DNA of 64,000 bases from Isochrysis galbana. Its lineage: Eukaryota; Haptophyta; Isochrysidales; Isochrysidaceae. This document shows positions 29,881-40,095 of this stretch, piece by piece (position 1 is the first letter of the stretch; each line of letters opens with the position of its first letter). The position numbers and the translations under genes were made by a program. A model generated the notes under the pieces. That model was not told the DNA's origin and did not search any database. It saw only the letters and a list, made by a program, of their open reading frames with translations. Location: positions 4,028,226 to 4,092,225 of the forward strand of contig CM030937.1 of NCBI GenBank assembly GCA_018136815.1, read 5' to 3'.

Positions 29881-32238
29881 ATGCTCTCGCTGCTCACGGC
29901 CGGAGCGCTCGCGGGCTGGAGCGGCGGGCTTTCCGCGCTGCGTCCAGCGGCGCGCTCCCACTCGCTCATCTCACTCTCCGAGAACGAGGCCGCGCGCGAC
30001 GAGCGCCGCATCGGCGTCGGCATCATCGGCGCAGGGCGGATTGGGCTCGTCCACCTCGAGGCGCTCTCCTCATGCCCCGCTGCCAGGCCAATCATCATCT
30101 CGAACCCGACCATCTCGAAGGCAAAGGCCGCCGCGGCTACGTACCCTGGTATGGCGTGGACCGACTCGGACATGGACGTCATCAACCACCCCGACGTTGA
30201 TGCGGTATGGATCTGCTCGCCCTCGCAGTTCCATGCGCAACAAATCACTGCGTGCGCCATGGCAGGCAAGGACATCTTCTGCGAGAAGCCGATAGGTGAG
30301 GTCGCAATCCGCTCCCGCGCTCTCCTCTCTCAGTCAAAAAGGCCTCGGCCGCGCGTGCCGGCCGCGACTCGCACGCACACCCCTCGCCGCTGCTGATCTA
30401 ACTGTGCCGTTCTGCACAGCGACTGAGCTCTCGGAGACAATCAAGGCGGTCAACCTGTGCCGTGACAAGGGCGTGAAACTCATGACCGCCCTCCAGCGCC
30501 GCTTCGATCCCAACTTTGCCCGTGTGAAGCAGTCGCTCATTGATGGTGCGCTGTCTAGTCGCCTCTCAAGCTTTGGTCGTACTACGGTCAACGGATGCTG
30601 ATGGACCAGTGGCGTGTTAGAGGACGTGAGAAGTTTGTGTGAGGCAGTGGGCGAAATATGCGAGCGATATGGGACAAAGCATCGGACGCGTCACCAGAGC
30701 TGGCATCGTTTCTTAGGCACCATTGGAGAGCCCATCGTCGTGAAGCTCTGCTCTCGCGATCCCGAGCCACCGCCGCTGAAGTACGTTAAGGGGGGCGGCG
30801 GGATCTTCAAGGACATGGCCATCCACGACCTAGATATGGCTAGATTCCTGATGGACTCAGAGCCCGTGGCCGTTCTGGCCAGTGGGTCCTGCCAGGTAAG
30901 TAGTAGTACGCGGAGTGGTGGGCAGGCGTTTACCTGTATGGCAGGGCTTCGCGCTCAGCTTTGCTGCCAGCCGAGAACCGATTCATCCGGGACGGCGAGG
31001 ACAATCGCGCCACATGAGGCGGATGGATCTAATGGGCAAACCCCTGCCCCATTGTAGATCTCCCCCGAGATCAAGGACCTCGACGGTCCCGAAGCGTACG
31101 ATACTGCCAACATCATGGTTCGCTTTGCAAATGGCAAGGATGCCATCATCGATGTCTGCCGCCAAGCCCCATATGGTGTGGCCATGAGCTGCTTGAGAGC
31201 GACGTTGAGCTGCTAGAGAGCGACGTTGTGAACCTTCTGCACCGCTTGTGGATATGGTTGCCCAGCCATGCACGGTGTCTCCATGTGATTTGGACCCGTT
31301 CGGCAACCTCTGCGTGACCCTTTGTCTGATCGACTTCTCATGGCTGGATTTTTTCCACTTACCTATCTTCTGCAGGCTACGACCAGCGTGCGGAGGTGCT
31401 GGGCACTAAGGGCATGCTGATGACAGACAACATGTTCCCGAACACCGCACGAATCATGTCTAACAAGTTTTGCGGCAATGCAGACATGCCCTTCGATTTC
31501 TTCATGAGCCGCTACAAGGAGGCGTACAAGCAGGAGACTATCGCTTTTGTCGAGGCACTCTTGGAGGACAAACCGGCGCCCTGCTCCGGTCGGGACGGCC
31601 TGGTCGCTCTCATTATGGCCATTGGTGCGGGCATTTCGGCTGAAGAGCAGAGGTGGGTCAAGTTTGAGGAGGTACTTGTACGCGAGGGTATCGGCGGTAT
31701 GAAAATGAAGGGCGTGACAAATGGGGAAAACGTGGACCCTGGTACCGGATGGATCAGGTCGGCGTTGCTCGATGTATCTGCTAAAGACCCGCGCCGCATG
31801 GAAGACCTCCAAGAGATCTTCTACTTGTTTGACAGTGACGAGGATGGACAACTTACTGGAGACCAGGCACGCGCTGTGCGAGGATTCAACTCGGGCGGGA
31901 AGGGGGGGCGGGGGGGGGGGGGGCGTCTACTCGAAATTCCCATGGTAAAAGTGTACCCATCCAGAGAATCTGGCAAGCGTCCTGAGCAAGAGATGGCACC
32001 CTCCCGATGCTTTCAGGTGAATGAGACCATCAAACTCTTGTGCGAGGACGGTGCTTGTCCAGTCTACTCGGACGAGGAGGTCCGCACGATGGTGGCTTCG
32101 GTCGATAAGAATTGGGACGGCAAAATCTCGTTTTCTGAGTTCGCGCAGATGTGGCGCAAGGCAGGCAACGTCATCGAGGGGGAAGCGCCCCCCGAAGAAC
32201 CATCCGGTGTGGCAAAACTTTTCGCCTTCTTCAAATGA
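29881..32238 (+). CDS. Inositol dehydrogenase-like (Gfo/Idh/MocA) protein fused to EF-hands
   Basis: Six exons (29881-30295, 30420-30545, 30717-30895, 31058-31175, 31376-31866, 32017-32238) join in phase to 516 residues. A 40-residue N-terminal extension precedes the Rossmann fold, with GAGRIG at 50-55 and EKP at 135-137. The substrate domain has the spaced pair Asp213/His217 in KDMAIHD, matching the catalytic Lys-Asp-His arrangement of myo-inositol 2-dehydrogenases, which oxidise inositol to the inosose with NAD. After residue about 425 come two EF-hand loops: DSDEDGQLTGDQ (432-443, Gln instead of Glu at position 12) and the canonical DKNWDGKISFSE (473-484). The last intron is GC-AG (CAG|GCACGC), 150 bases and stop-free, so retention would insert 50 residues between the hands. 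Calcium control of the enzyme is inferred. Confidence 0.88.
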
Positions 32239-32909
32239 TGGAGCGAGAGAGCCTCGTCTCTTGGCGTTCTCAGTATACTCAGTTTACTTATTGTGGAGCT
32301 GCGCCGCAGCTGCCGCACAAGTATCACACAAGTTTAGCTCTGTTATGAGCGCGACGCATTCGAAGCACCAGTCGATTGATGACATGAGTCATTGGCTGGC
32401 CATCGATAAGCGGCTCTCCCACTTCGAGAACGGACTTTAAGGGTTAGCAAGAGCCGCTTGCCGTACACCCAGACTTGCATGCCACAGATGCGCGCATGCA
32501 TCATTCCAACCTGTCGATGAAGATGAAGCAGGGTGATACGTGCGTCAGACGAAAGACGAGCATATCAATGCGGCAAGCCATCCCTGTGTGTCCGGGTCCC
32601 TTGGCTACTAGGCCTGGCACACAATTGGATCGCCATCCGTCCGCCATGATTGATGGGTGGTACGCGCGTGTTGTGTGTGTGCGGACACGCGCGTGGCCTC
32701 CCCTGTGTGTCGGGGTGCTTTCGCTATTGCGCCTTGCACACAGTCGAATGGATTCCCGTATCCGGTCTTTGCGATTACATATATCCGTACCTCACTGCTC
32801 ACTGTTCCGGGTAGCGAAGAGAGGCCCACGCCAAGGCCCCAAGGGCCTTTGGTGTTTCGTCCCTAGGACTAGGAGAGCACTCTTTCCTTAACCCAACTAT
32901 CAGTCAACT
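32239..32909. other. 3' flank of the dehydrogenase gene, no further gene
   Basis: It contains two similar GTGTGTC(C)GGG...CACACA motifs near 32587-32745 that form imperfect inverted or direct repeats. No coding motif is recognised. Confidence 0.45.
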
Positions 32910-33621
32910 TATCGCGCTGGATGCCAGGAAGCAGCCAGGGCGGCAACAAAAAGCAGGAGGGTCATGACAGACAGTGAGAGAGACAGTGGTACAGGGGTGA
33001 GGGGGTCAGAACCTGGGGCACCTGGGGGCACTGGGGAACCCAAGATACCCCTGGGGCACGGTGATTCTACAACAATCGCGCAAACACAAACCCTTACATA
33101 TACCCCACCACGGTTCTTTGGATAATACTCTGAGACAAACAGGAAGGCGTGCGAGGGAACAAAGAAGGAATCAAGGATTTAGGGAATCGGCGAGTATTGC
33201 CTTAGTNNNNNNNNNNNNNNNNNNNNNNNNNNNNNNNNNNNNNNNNNNNNNNNNNNNNNNNNNNNNNNNNNNNNNNNNNNNNNNNNNNNNNNNNNNNNNN
33301 NNNNNNATGAGCCGATGAAGCGTCGTGAGTGTTGATGAAGGTGAGATTCCTTAGGTGCACTAAGTCGACCTAGAGTGAGCTGAGATCCCCAAGATGAAGG
33401 CGAGGTCTAGAAGTCGATGTGCAAATGACTCGGGAACCCTAAGAACTCGATGTGCATCGACTGCAGATGATAATGTAGAGAAGAGTCCAGAAGGTGGTGC
33501 ACATGATGAAAGAGGCTGATGACTTGATGAAAAGGAATCTGGCAGACAAAGTTATCGGTAAAGCCGATTCTATCGGTAAGGACCAATGGGTTGTGTTGGC
33601 AGATGACGGCACTCTGTGATA
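32910..33621 (-). mobile_element. LTR of a copia-type fossil (contains an assembly gap)
   Basis: About 612 known bases match 56808-57418 (same strand) and 54615-55277 (opposite strand). Ends are TATC...GATA. It lies directly downstream, on the minus strand, of the copia RNase H fossil at 33744-34172 and so is probably that element's 3' LTR. No target duplication is seen around this copy. Confidence 0.75.
33207..33306. other. Assembly gap (100 N)
   Basis: Run of N of standard placeholder length, so the true gap size is unknown. The homologous LTR at 56808-57418 has almost no extra sequence at this point, which suggests that the gap is small or negative. Confidence 0.99.
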
Positions 33622-33743
33622 CCCCCCCATAAGGCGAGCACGGAGGGTGAGGCTTAGATACAGAGGATAAAGGTAGAAGAATGGAGAATGCCTTGCATGA
33701 CAGTCGTAATACTCGGAGTGGTATATGTCACTGGAGCTTTTCG

Positions 33744-34172
33744 TCAGAGGCAGTCGTTAGAGGCAGACGTCGTTCCTGCCGTAGCTTCTTCGGCGGAACT
33801 TGAATTTGAACTCGTCAGACTTTGTGCAATGATGGACGCGCAGTCGTTTAGAAGGGATAGGAGACGGCAGAAGGGAGCGGGCCCAAGGGGCTTGGTGAGG
33901 ATGTCAGCAAGCATAAGGTTACCGGGGACATGTCGCATAGCGAGGGCGCGCTTTGCAACGAGATCGCGGAGGAAAGCGGCGGCGCGCATTATGTGCTTGG
34001 TCTTTTTGAAGGCAACGGGGTCGAGGGACATGTTGATGGCAGACTTGGAGCCGGAGCACAGAAGGGTAGGGCCATCCGGCGGGAGAGATAGGTCGACAAG
34101 CAAATCCCGGATGAAGAGGTTGTCGCGGGCAGCAAGCATGGCACCGAAGTACTCGGCCTCGGCGCTCGACAA
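33744..34172 (-). mobile_element. Ty1/copia-type RNase H fossil
   Basis: Terminal pol segment with SSAEAEYFGAMLAARDNLFI, PPDGPTLLCSGSKSAINMS, KTKHIMRAAAFLRDLVAK and LMLADILTKPLGPAPF: the classical copia RNase H ending. The rest of the polyprotein is not seen upstream, so the element is incomplete. The adjoining LTR is at 32910-33621. Confidence 0.85.
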
Positions 34173-34324
34173 CGAGACGGGGCTGAGATGAGGGAGAGCG
34201 ACGCCATCGCTCGCGCTCTCTCCTGAACAGAACCGGGTAGCAAGTTCTTCTTACAATCTCTCACACCACTATCGAACGCGCACTCACAGTAATACGTAGA
34301 AAACTAACATAAACAGGACGTGCG

Positions 34325-34460
34325 CGTGGAGAGTCTCGAGACTCGAGGTGGAACTCGAGTTTCCCCCGCGCGAACTCGCGGTGAGAACTCGAGTCTCGAG
34401 ACTCGAGTTTCCCCCCGCGCGAACTCGGGGTGAGAACTCGAGTCTCGAGGTGGGGACCCA
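34325..34460. repeat. Tandem CTCGAG palindromes with CCCCGCGCGAACTCG spacers
   Basis: Alternating blocks of ACTCGAGTCTCGAGACTCGA and TTTCCCCCGCGCGAACTCG. The stretch 34386-34409 is a perfect 24-base palindrome. The GCGCG spacer resembles the hairpin units at 12637-12835. Confidence 0.85.
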
Positions 34461-34494
34461 GGGCGTATGGGTTCACGTATACCCGGTGTTGACC

Positions 34495-34640
34495 CACTTT
34501 GCGTTAACACCTCCATTGGCTAGGTGTGGCACATGCGTTAACACCTCAATCTGCAAGTGTTGGTACCAGCAGCGGGTTAACACCACACTGCCGGTGCTGT
34601 GTACTACTGTGCACCCACGCACCCACGCACTCACGCACCC
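34495..34640. repeat. Spaced GTTAACACC repeats
   Basis: GCGTTAACACCTC occurs twice 42 bases apart, then GGTTAACACCAC, followed by a run of CACGCACC units. GTTAACA blocks also cluster at 56773-56805 beside an LTR. Confidence 0.6.
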
Positions 34641-34649
34641 ACTAAATGC

Positions 34650-35010
34650 TACGTGCCGCGCGTGCGCGCGCACGAGGAGCTGCACGGCCAAGTGGCAAGT
34701 GGGGAGTTGCTCTTCGGCACGGGCACCATGGCCAACTTGGAGCTTGCGCGGCTGCACCGCTGCATTTGCTGCTGCGCGCGCTGCGCTGCTGCCGCTACAC
34801 GGGCGGCGCGATGGGACCGTGCTACTCCTTGTGCACGCGTGGGCCGCCTACTGCGTGGGGAGGCAGCGGCGGCGGTCGGAGGTGCGCCGGCGGTGCCCGC
34901 CACCGCCTTCGCGGCCGTGGACCGGCTGCTCGCCGCACTCGCTGCGCGCGACCGACCGGCCGACGCTCACGTTGAGAGGGTGCAACTCGAGGTTCCTTTT
35001 TTTTGTCACG
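34650..35010 (+). pseudogene. Coding-like GC-rich fragment, family not recognised
   Basis: A plus frame (about residues ELHGQVASGELLFGTGTM... to ADAHVERVQLEVPFF) has gene-like composition but no start, no splice context and no known motif; it then runs into repeat E. It may be a captured exon. Uncertain. Confidence 0.25.
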
Positions 35011-35129
35011 CCCCTGTTGGGGTTGGGTTGCATGGCAGTGGCCAAGAGGGCAGAGAGAGCGAGAGAGCGGAGAGAGGGGGGCAGAGCGACGCGCTCGCGA
35101 CTCGCGACTCGCGAGTCACAGAGAAGGGT

Positions 35130-35260
35130 GCCCCCCCGGTATCCTGGTACTGTTTTTGGTACTGTTTTTCTCTGTTTTTCTATGAATGCCAAGAACAGAC
35201 TGTTTTTACTGTTTTTGGACGCCCCCCCACTGTTTTTCCCATCTAGGGAGCCCAGGCGGG
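35130..35260 (+). repeat. Repeat E copy (GTTTTT variant)
   Basis: GGTACTGTTTTTGG and ACTGTTTTTCCCATCTAGGG mirror the GTATTTGG and TTTCCCATCTAGG spacing of the copies near 8000 and 15550. Confidence 0.6.
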
Positions 35261-35317
35261 AGAATCCGAATATGCACGCCTTGCGCGACCACGGCGAACA
35301 TAGAAGACGGTATATTC

Positions 35318-35790
35318 AACTAAGTTTATACTTGGTTGACCCATGGGGGGGCACGAGCCCCCCCCTCTCTCCACTCCTCCCTTGCCATGGGGGAGGAACC
35401 ACCCATCCTCCTGGCATGCCTGATGGCTTGCCAAGAGGCCACTGCCCTACTGACCCACTCCCTTCCCCACAGGCTCGCCCCATTCGCCCATCCTGGCCCC
35501 TCGTGACCAGCCCAATGCTCCAACCCCCCCTCCCCCCCTGTTCGACAGGCAGACAGGTGCAGAGTGGGGGCCCCTGAGACCCAGGAGCGCCAGCGAGGGA
35601 GAGGCAGGGGAGACCAGGGCCCAGCCCCAGCCTCCTCTGCCCCCTGAGCTGGCCTCCAGGAGCCTCCAGGGGTCGCCAGAGGCAGCTGCAGGCCTGTCGG
35701 CAGGCGCGCCATCGCGCGTGCCTGCAGGAGAGGGGAGAGAGAGCGCGGAGAAGGGGGTGGGCGCGAGCGAGAGCTCCGCCCACCGGAAAA
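35318..35790 (-). mobile_element. Repeat A, 3' part, inverted
   Basis: It opens with the palindrome AACTAAGTTTATACTTGGTT (35318-35337). The reverse complement of the following 120 bases matches the 3' end at 41640-41767. It continues into the block around CAGACAGGTGCAGAGTGG, shared with 39688-39900. No coding part is intact. Confidence 0.7.
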
Positions 35791-36070
35791 TCGGTAAGTC
35801 TCGCGCCTGTTTACGGGATAAGACGAGACAGAGTCGGCCGCCCACTCGGAGACACAGGAGGAAGGGGGGGGAAAGATCACCGGGGGGGGGCGCGGGCCAC
35901 CGGACCATATCTAAGCCCTCCACCCCAATCCCCCTAGTAGTGTACGGGGGGAGCCGCCTGATGGCGGGGGGAGAAGGGCCGGGGAATGGGGGTGTAGAGA
36001 GTATGCTACGTGCTACTTGTAGTGGGTAGTGGTTCCATTCGCCGCGAGTGCGGTAAGACTACTAAAAGGT
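35790..36070 (+). repeat. Repeat F copy
   Basis: Internal inverted repeat, CACCGGGGGGGG, ACCATATCTAAGCCC, CCCCTAGTAGTGTACGG and a TGATGGCGGG tail, in the same order as at 16935-17210 and 39925-40095. Confidence 0.75.
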
Positions 36071-36962
36071 TTAGAAGACGGTATATAGCGAAGAAGGCTC
36101 GTACTCGTGCCGAAATATTCATGCCAAAAGGCCTGAATACAACACGAGCCCGACACGATGGGCGGGGGCTTCGCCTCGCCGGCCCCCTTTTTTCACGTGA
36201 AGCCTTTGAATTCACAGCAGTTTTATACTTAGAAAATTTGAAATTTAAGATATAAATTCAAAGCCCCCGCTCATGCGACGGAGTACGTTCCCTTCTCCCA
36301 AGTTCATATGTCATAAAGAAACTCCAACAGTGAGAGTGGGAAAAGACCAGTCAAGGACGCTCTTAGAGAAACAAGCTTGGTACTCCTACCACAACTCCTA
36401 TTGTACAATACGGTATATGCACCCTCTGTTGTGGTGGTGACCCTTCTTCTCTTGCGCTGATAAGAGAATTTTCTTGTCGTAGGAGCGTATCAACCCCGAT
36501 ATTCACCGACTCGCGACCCCAAACGGAAGGACGCGCCCAAACCGTGAGAAAAACATGCCCTACATTCACGTGGTTTGCCGCATGGTCACAGATTGCGATA
36601 GGAGTACTCCTGCAGAGAGAGAAGAGAGAAGGAGGAGAGAGGGAAAATCTCGCCGGTCGCCGTCCAACTGCTCCTTGGTTGTTGTTCTCTCTCCTTCTCT
36701 CTGCACCCCAGCGGGGCTGTCGCAGGCGGTTACTAACTGCCCGAGGTACCAGAATTCTTCGATAGTGATACCAATAATAAGAGGCTCGCCACGAACGAGA
36801 CCTCGCAACTCTCCTCTCGCCCTCTCTCTCTCTTCCCTCCCCGCGTCTCTCCTCCTCTCCCCCCCTCCCTTCCCCTTCTCTCCTCTCTCCTTATCTCTTT
36901 CTCCTCCTCTTTCGTCCTTCTCATCGCCGTCCCCGCCTCTCCCCGACTCTCTGTGGCAGTCA
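36071..36962. other. 5' flank of the VHL-like gene
   Basis: It contains an AT-rich segment at 36180-36260 with a short hairpin and, from about 36780, a C/T-rich tract leading to the ATG at 36963. No gene is seen. Confidence 0.45.
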
Positions 36963-38054
36963 ATGCTGTCGCTCTGCTCGCTCCTTGCGTGCGCGGCGAG
37001 CCCGCAGTGCGAGGCGGGTCTGTGCGGCGAGGGGGTGCGCACCAGTGCCTGCCCCCTTCCGGCGCACCACGCCTCCGACCCTGTGCTCGCCCTCGCGCCT
37101 TCCAACCTCTACCTGTTCAATGCAGCGCAACACAGTGTTGCTCTCCTTCGAGTATCTGAGGACTCCTCTGAGCAGCTGCTGACGATCCTGGCGCCCGGGA
37201 TACGAAAAGAGCTCAGTGCTCTTTCCGGGGAGCTCTTCAGGGCGCGTGCTCACCGGCCCGGACACCCGACGGACCAGCAGCTTCTGCTCGAGCACCATGT
37301 GGACATCGTCAAGCTGAAGGACTGCCAGTGCGACTTGCAGCCAGAGTTTGTCGATGTACGTGGCGGCCAGCTGCCACTGCTCTGGAGCACGCACAGAATG
37401 ATTTATCTTGCGCTGGATCGCTAGATGCTCTACCGTCAGCGATGGGGCGCGCTGATTGTTCGCGCTTTGGTCACTGCGCAGGGTGCCTCCGCTGACCCCC
37501 CCCCTCCACCTGTCTTGCAGTGCTCCATGGAGCCATTTGATGGTCCACGAGATGTGAAGAACGACCCAGTAACGTTCGAAAATGTCGCTGGGTATCCATT
37601 GGATCTGTACTACTGGAACGGAACTTGCGAGGAGAAGGTGTCTTGGGGTAAGGCTGAAGGCATGCAACCGTTTACAAGGATGGAGTTTGAGAGTACGCAC
37701 GGCCACACTTTCCGTGCTCGGGGGGCTCAGTCCAAGAGGATGTTGATGCAGTACACTCTCAGCGACCTTGTCATCCGTCCTTGCGACAACACAGAGCAGC
37801 GCGCCGTGCATCCCTCGCCATCCCCTGGGGCAATATCACTGGAGCGCGCAGCCTTAAACCTAGCCAGCAGCAAAGAACGATTGAGGGCAATGCTCGAGGC
37901 CGAGCTGTCCCGGGCGAAGGCAAGGCTGGACTCGGCTAGATTCTCGACGAACGCGTCAATCTACTCAGCGCTACCTGATGGTCGTATTTCTCTTTTCGAC
38001 TCGGTTCAACCTGCGGCAAGCAGGGTAGCCGGGGAAGGCTTCTCTTCCTACTAG
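36963..38054 (+). CDS. Secreted protein with a VHL-beta-like domain (2 exons)
   Basis: Exons 36963-37355 and 37521-38054 join in phase at GAT|GTACGT and CTTGCAG to 308 residues. Residues 1-12 (MLSLCSLLACAA) look like a signal peptide. The first exon has several cysteines and a helical middle (SSEQLLTILAPGIRKEL). The second contains VTFENVAGYPLDLYYWNG followed by MEFESTHGHTFRARG, the pattern of a VHL-beta-type sandwich in which a 'sticky' backbone strand precedes a GH-F strand. In algae such domains occur in secreted or prolyl-hydroxylase-related proteins. No hydroxylase motif is present here. The tail is helical (AALNLASSKERLRAML). Function unknown; a protein-binding or glycoprotein role in the secretory pathway is an inference. 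Confidence 0.72.
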
Positions 38055-38414
38055 AACTGATGATGCATGGCCGTCCTTGATTCGCCAAGAGTGTTGCACA
38101 AGCTCGCTCTAGGTTCCTGAGATTCGTGGCAAAGGTGTGACCATGGGGAAAACCACGTGAATGTATGGGCATGGCAATCGGGTGCCATTTGCACATTCTT
38201 GGCAATACTTGTAGTTCTCGACCTCCCGCTTCACCCGATAGATAGGCCACATTCCACTAGCCGGTTGTTGGTACACCAGCACCAGTCCATGTCGTATACC
38301 TATTTACTGACCCATTTGCAATTTGACGGACCACTTGAGACGCGCGGATTGTGTGAAAAAAACGTGTGAAGATTCCAGGCTAACACCTATGGGCGTCTAG
38401 GTACTCTCTACCTC
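38055..38414. other. 3' flank of the VHL-like gene
   Basis: No gene. The last 40 bases (GATTCCAGGCTAACACCTA...) are the leader seen before other repeat A 5' ends, for example 46400-46467. Confidence 0.45.
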
Positions 38415-38965
38415 AACTAACTTTATAGTTGGTTGCGATGGAGCGCGCCGCCGAGCCCCTCCTCTCCTTCGGGTCCCCCACCGAGGGCGGCCCCCCTGCC
38501 CCCACGGACCAGTCGCTGGCGAAGCGGCCGCGTCCACCCTCGGAGGCCAACAAGGTGCGTGCGACCCAGGTCGCGCCACACGGCCCGTGGCCCCGGCCAC
38601 AACACCCTCCCTCAGCAGCCGTGCTGGCCTCCCACATGGGAAGCAGCAGCGCCTGCAGGCCACAGGGAAACAATCGCATGCGGACAAGACCGCCACTCCA
38701 TTATTGGGCATGCCTTATGGCAGAGGCCCCTCTCACCCTGGCCTGGGTCGCGCCGCCTCGGCGGCGCGGCTCACGGCCGGGTGGCCCTCATGGGCACAAC
38801 TCCTTGATTGACAGTCACCGCACCCCACAACCACAATACGCAATACTTATGTACACCACTCTGGCCACACAGAGCGAGACCGACACCCGACAGCTACGAC
38901 ACCAAGACAAAACACACATCCAACTTCCCTCCGACTCTTCAACCACCCTCTCTCAGCAACACTGA
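38415..38965 (+). mobile_element. Repeat A, 5' part with MERA reading frame
   Basis: The palindrome AACTAACTTTATAGTTGGTT is followed four bases later by ATG (38438). The frame runs 175 codons to 38965 and shares its first 60 residues with the frame at 40119 (PTEGGPPAP, SLAKRPRPPSEA, VAPHGPWPRP). Downstream the sequence diverges into repeats D and C, so the element is truncated or rearranged. Confidence 0.65.
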
Positions 38966-39105
38966 CCTCCCCACTCCCCACCGCCCGCGCTCGACCCTCA
39001 GGAATCAGGAACCTGACTCAGAAGCTCGAAGGTAAGCTTGTACCTTTCTCGGGAATGGCAACGATTGGGAGAATCAGGGTTTCGCCTTTGGCGATAGGGG
39101 AGCGT

Positions 39106-39272
39106 CAGAGTTTTATTGTTGTGTTAGTATAACCTTAGTGCTGCGGGACCGTAGCCCTTCGACGGCAACGGAGCCCCTACCCCGCGATGGGGGTGTGCGC
39201 GGTTGGCGCATGGCTCGTCCGGTGTCCGGTGTATGTATGAATGTATGTGGCTAGGAATGCTAGCTAACAAAA
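39106..39272 (-). repeat. Repeat D, inverted copy
   Basis: Reverse-complement match to 13459-13622, ending in GGCTAGGAATGCTAGCTAAC. Confidence 0.75.
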
Positions 39273-39600
39273 AAAAACATCTGAAGATTCTGGGCTACAC
39301 ACCTACTAGTCTCGGGTCTTCCCGTTTCTAACTAACACCGCCCTTATATTCCCTCCCTCCACCTCTTCCCCTGCCCCCCTTCATTCCTTTTTTTTCGGTT
39401 TCCGGGGTCCGGCCTCGGTGCACTACCTGAGGCCTGGTTTGGAGTGTGGGTTTGGGCAGGCCTTTTGTTCCGAGTTGTTGTGTCTCGTGCCCACTTGGGT
39501 GCTTGTTGGGCTTATGGTCTGCATCGGTTGCGTGTGCGCCTCTTTTTTGTCTGTCTGTGTGACTTGTACGTTGCTCCATCGCCATTGTTGTGCTACTCCC
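39273..39600 (+). repeat. Repeat C, copy 1
   Basis: Closely similar to 46665-46990: CTGAAGATTCTGGGCTACAC, the TAACACCGCCCTTATATTCC block, and a GGTTTGGGCAGGCCTTTTG block. A shorter related copy lies at 51115-51265. Confidence 0.8.
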
Positions 39601-39670
39601 TGGCCCCTTCGACAGCGTGTGCTATCCCCAGCTTGGTGGCCAGCTCAGCTAGCTCCTCGCTGGGTTTCGC

Positions 39671-40090
39671 AACTAAGTTTATACTTGGCAGACAGGTGCA
39701 GAGTGGGGGCCCCTGAGGCCCGGGAGCGCCAGCGAGGGAGAGGCAGGGGAGACCAGGGCCCAGCCCCAGCCTCCTCTGCCCCCTGAACTGGCCTCCAGGA
39801 GCCTCCAGGGGTCGCCAGAGGCAGCTGCAGGCCTGTCGCAGGCGCGCCATCGCGCGTGCCTGCAGGAGAGGGGAGAGAGAGCGCGGAGAAGGGGGTGGGC
39901 GGAGCGAGGGCTCCGCTCACCGGAAAATATGTAAGTCCCGCACCTGTTTACAGGAGAAGTCGGGACTGAGGACGACGCCAGCCCGGTAGGCATAGGAGGA
40001 AGAGGGGAACGGATCACCGGGGGGGGGCGCGGGCCACCGACCACCGACCATATCTAAGCCCTTTTCCCCTATCCCCCTAGTAGTGCACGG
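39671..40090. repeat. Inverted repeat A fragment followed by repeat F
   Basis: AACTAAGTTTATACTTGG (39671-39688) begins a shortened inverted repeat A end (to about 39900) that abuts an uninterrupted repeat F (39900-40090). The same A-then-F order is seen at 35318-36070. Confidence 0.7.
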
Positions 40091-40095
40091 GGGGC

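Noticed and set aside
34348-35577. 409-codon plus-strand open frame
   Set aside because: It runs through palindrome arrays, repeat E and an inverted repeat A end, so it is a composite of repeats, not a gene.
36180-36260. Hairpin and AT-rich stretch as a transcription terminator
   Set aside because: Rho-independent-type terminators do not apply in a nuclear eukaryotic genome, and no gene ends here.
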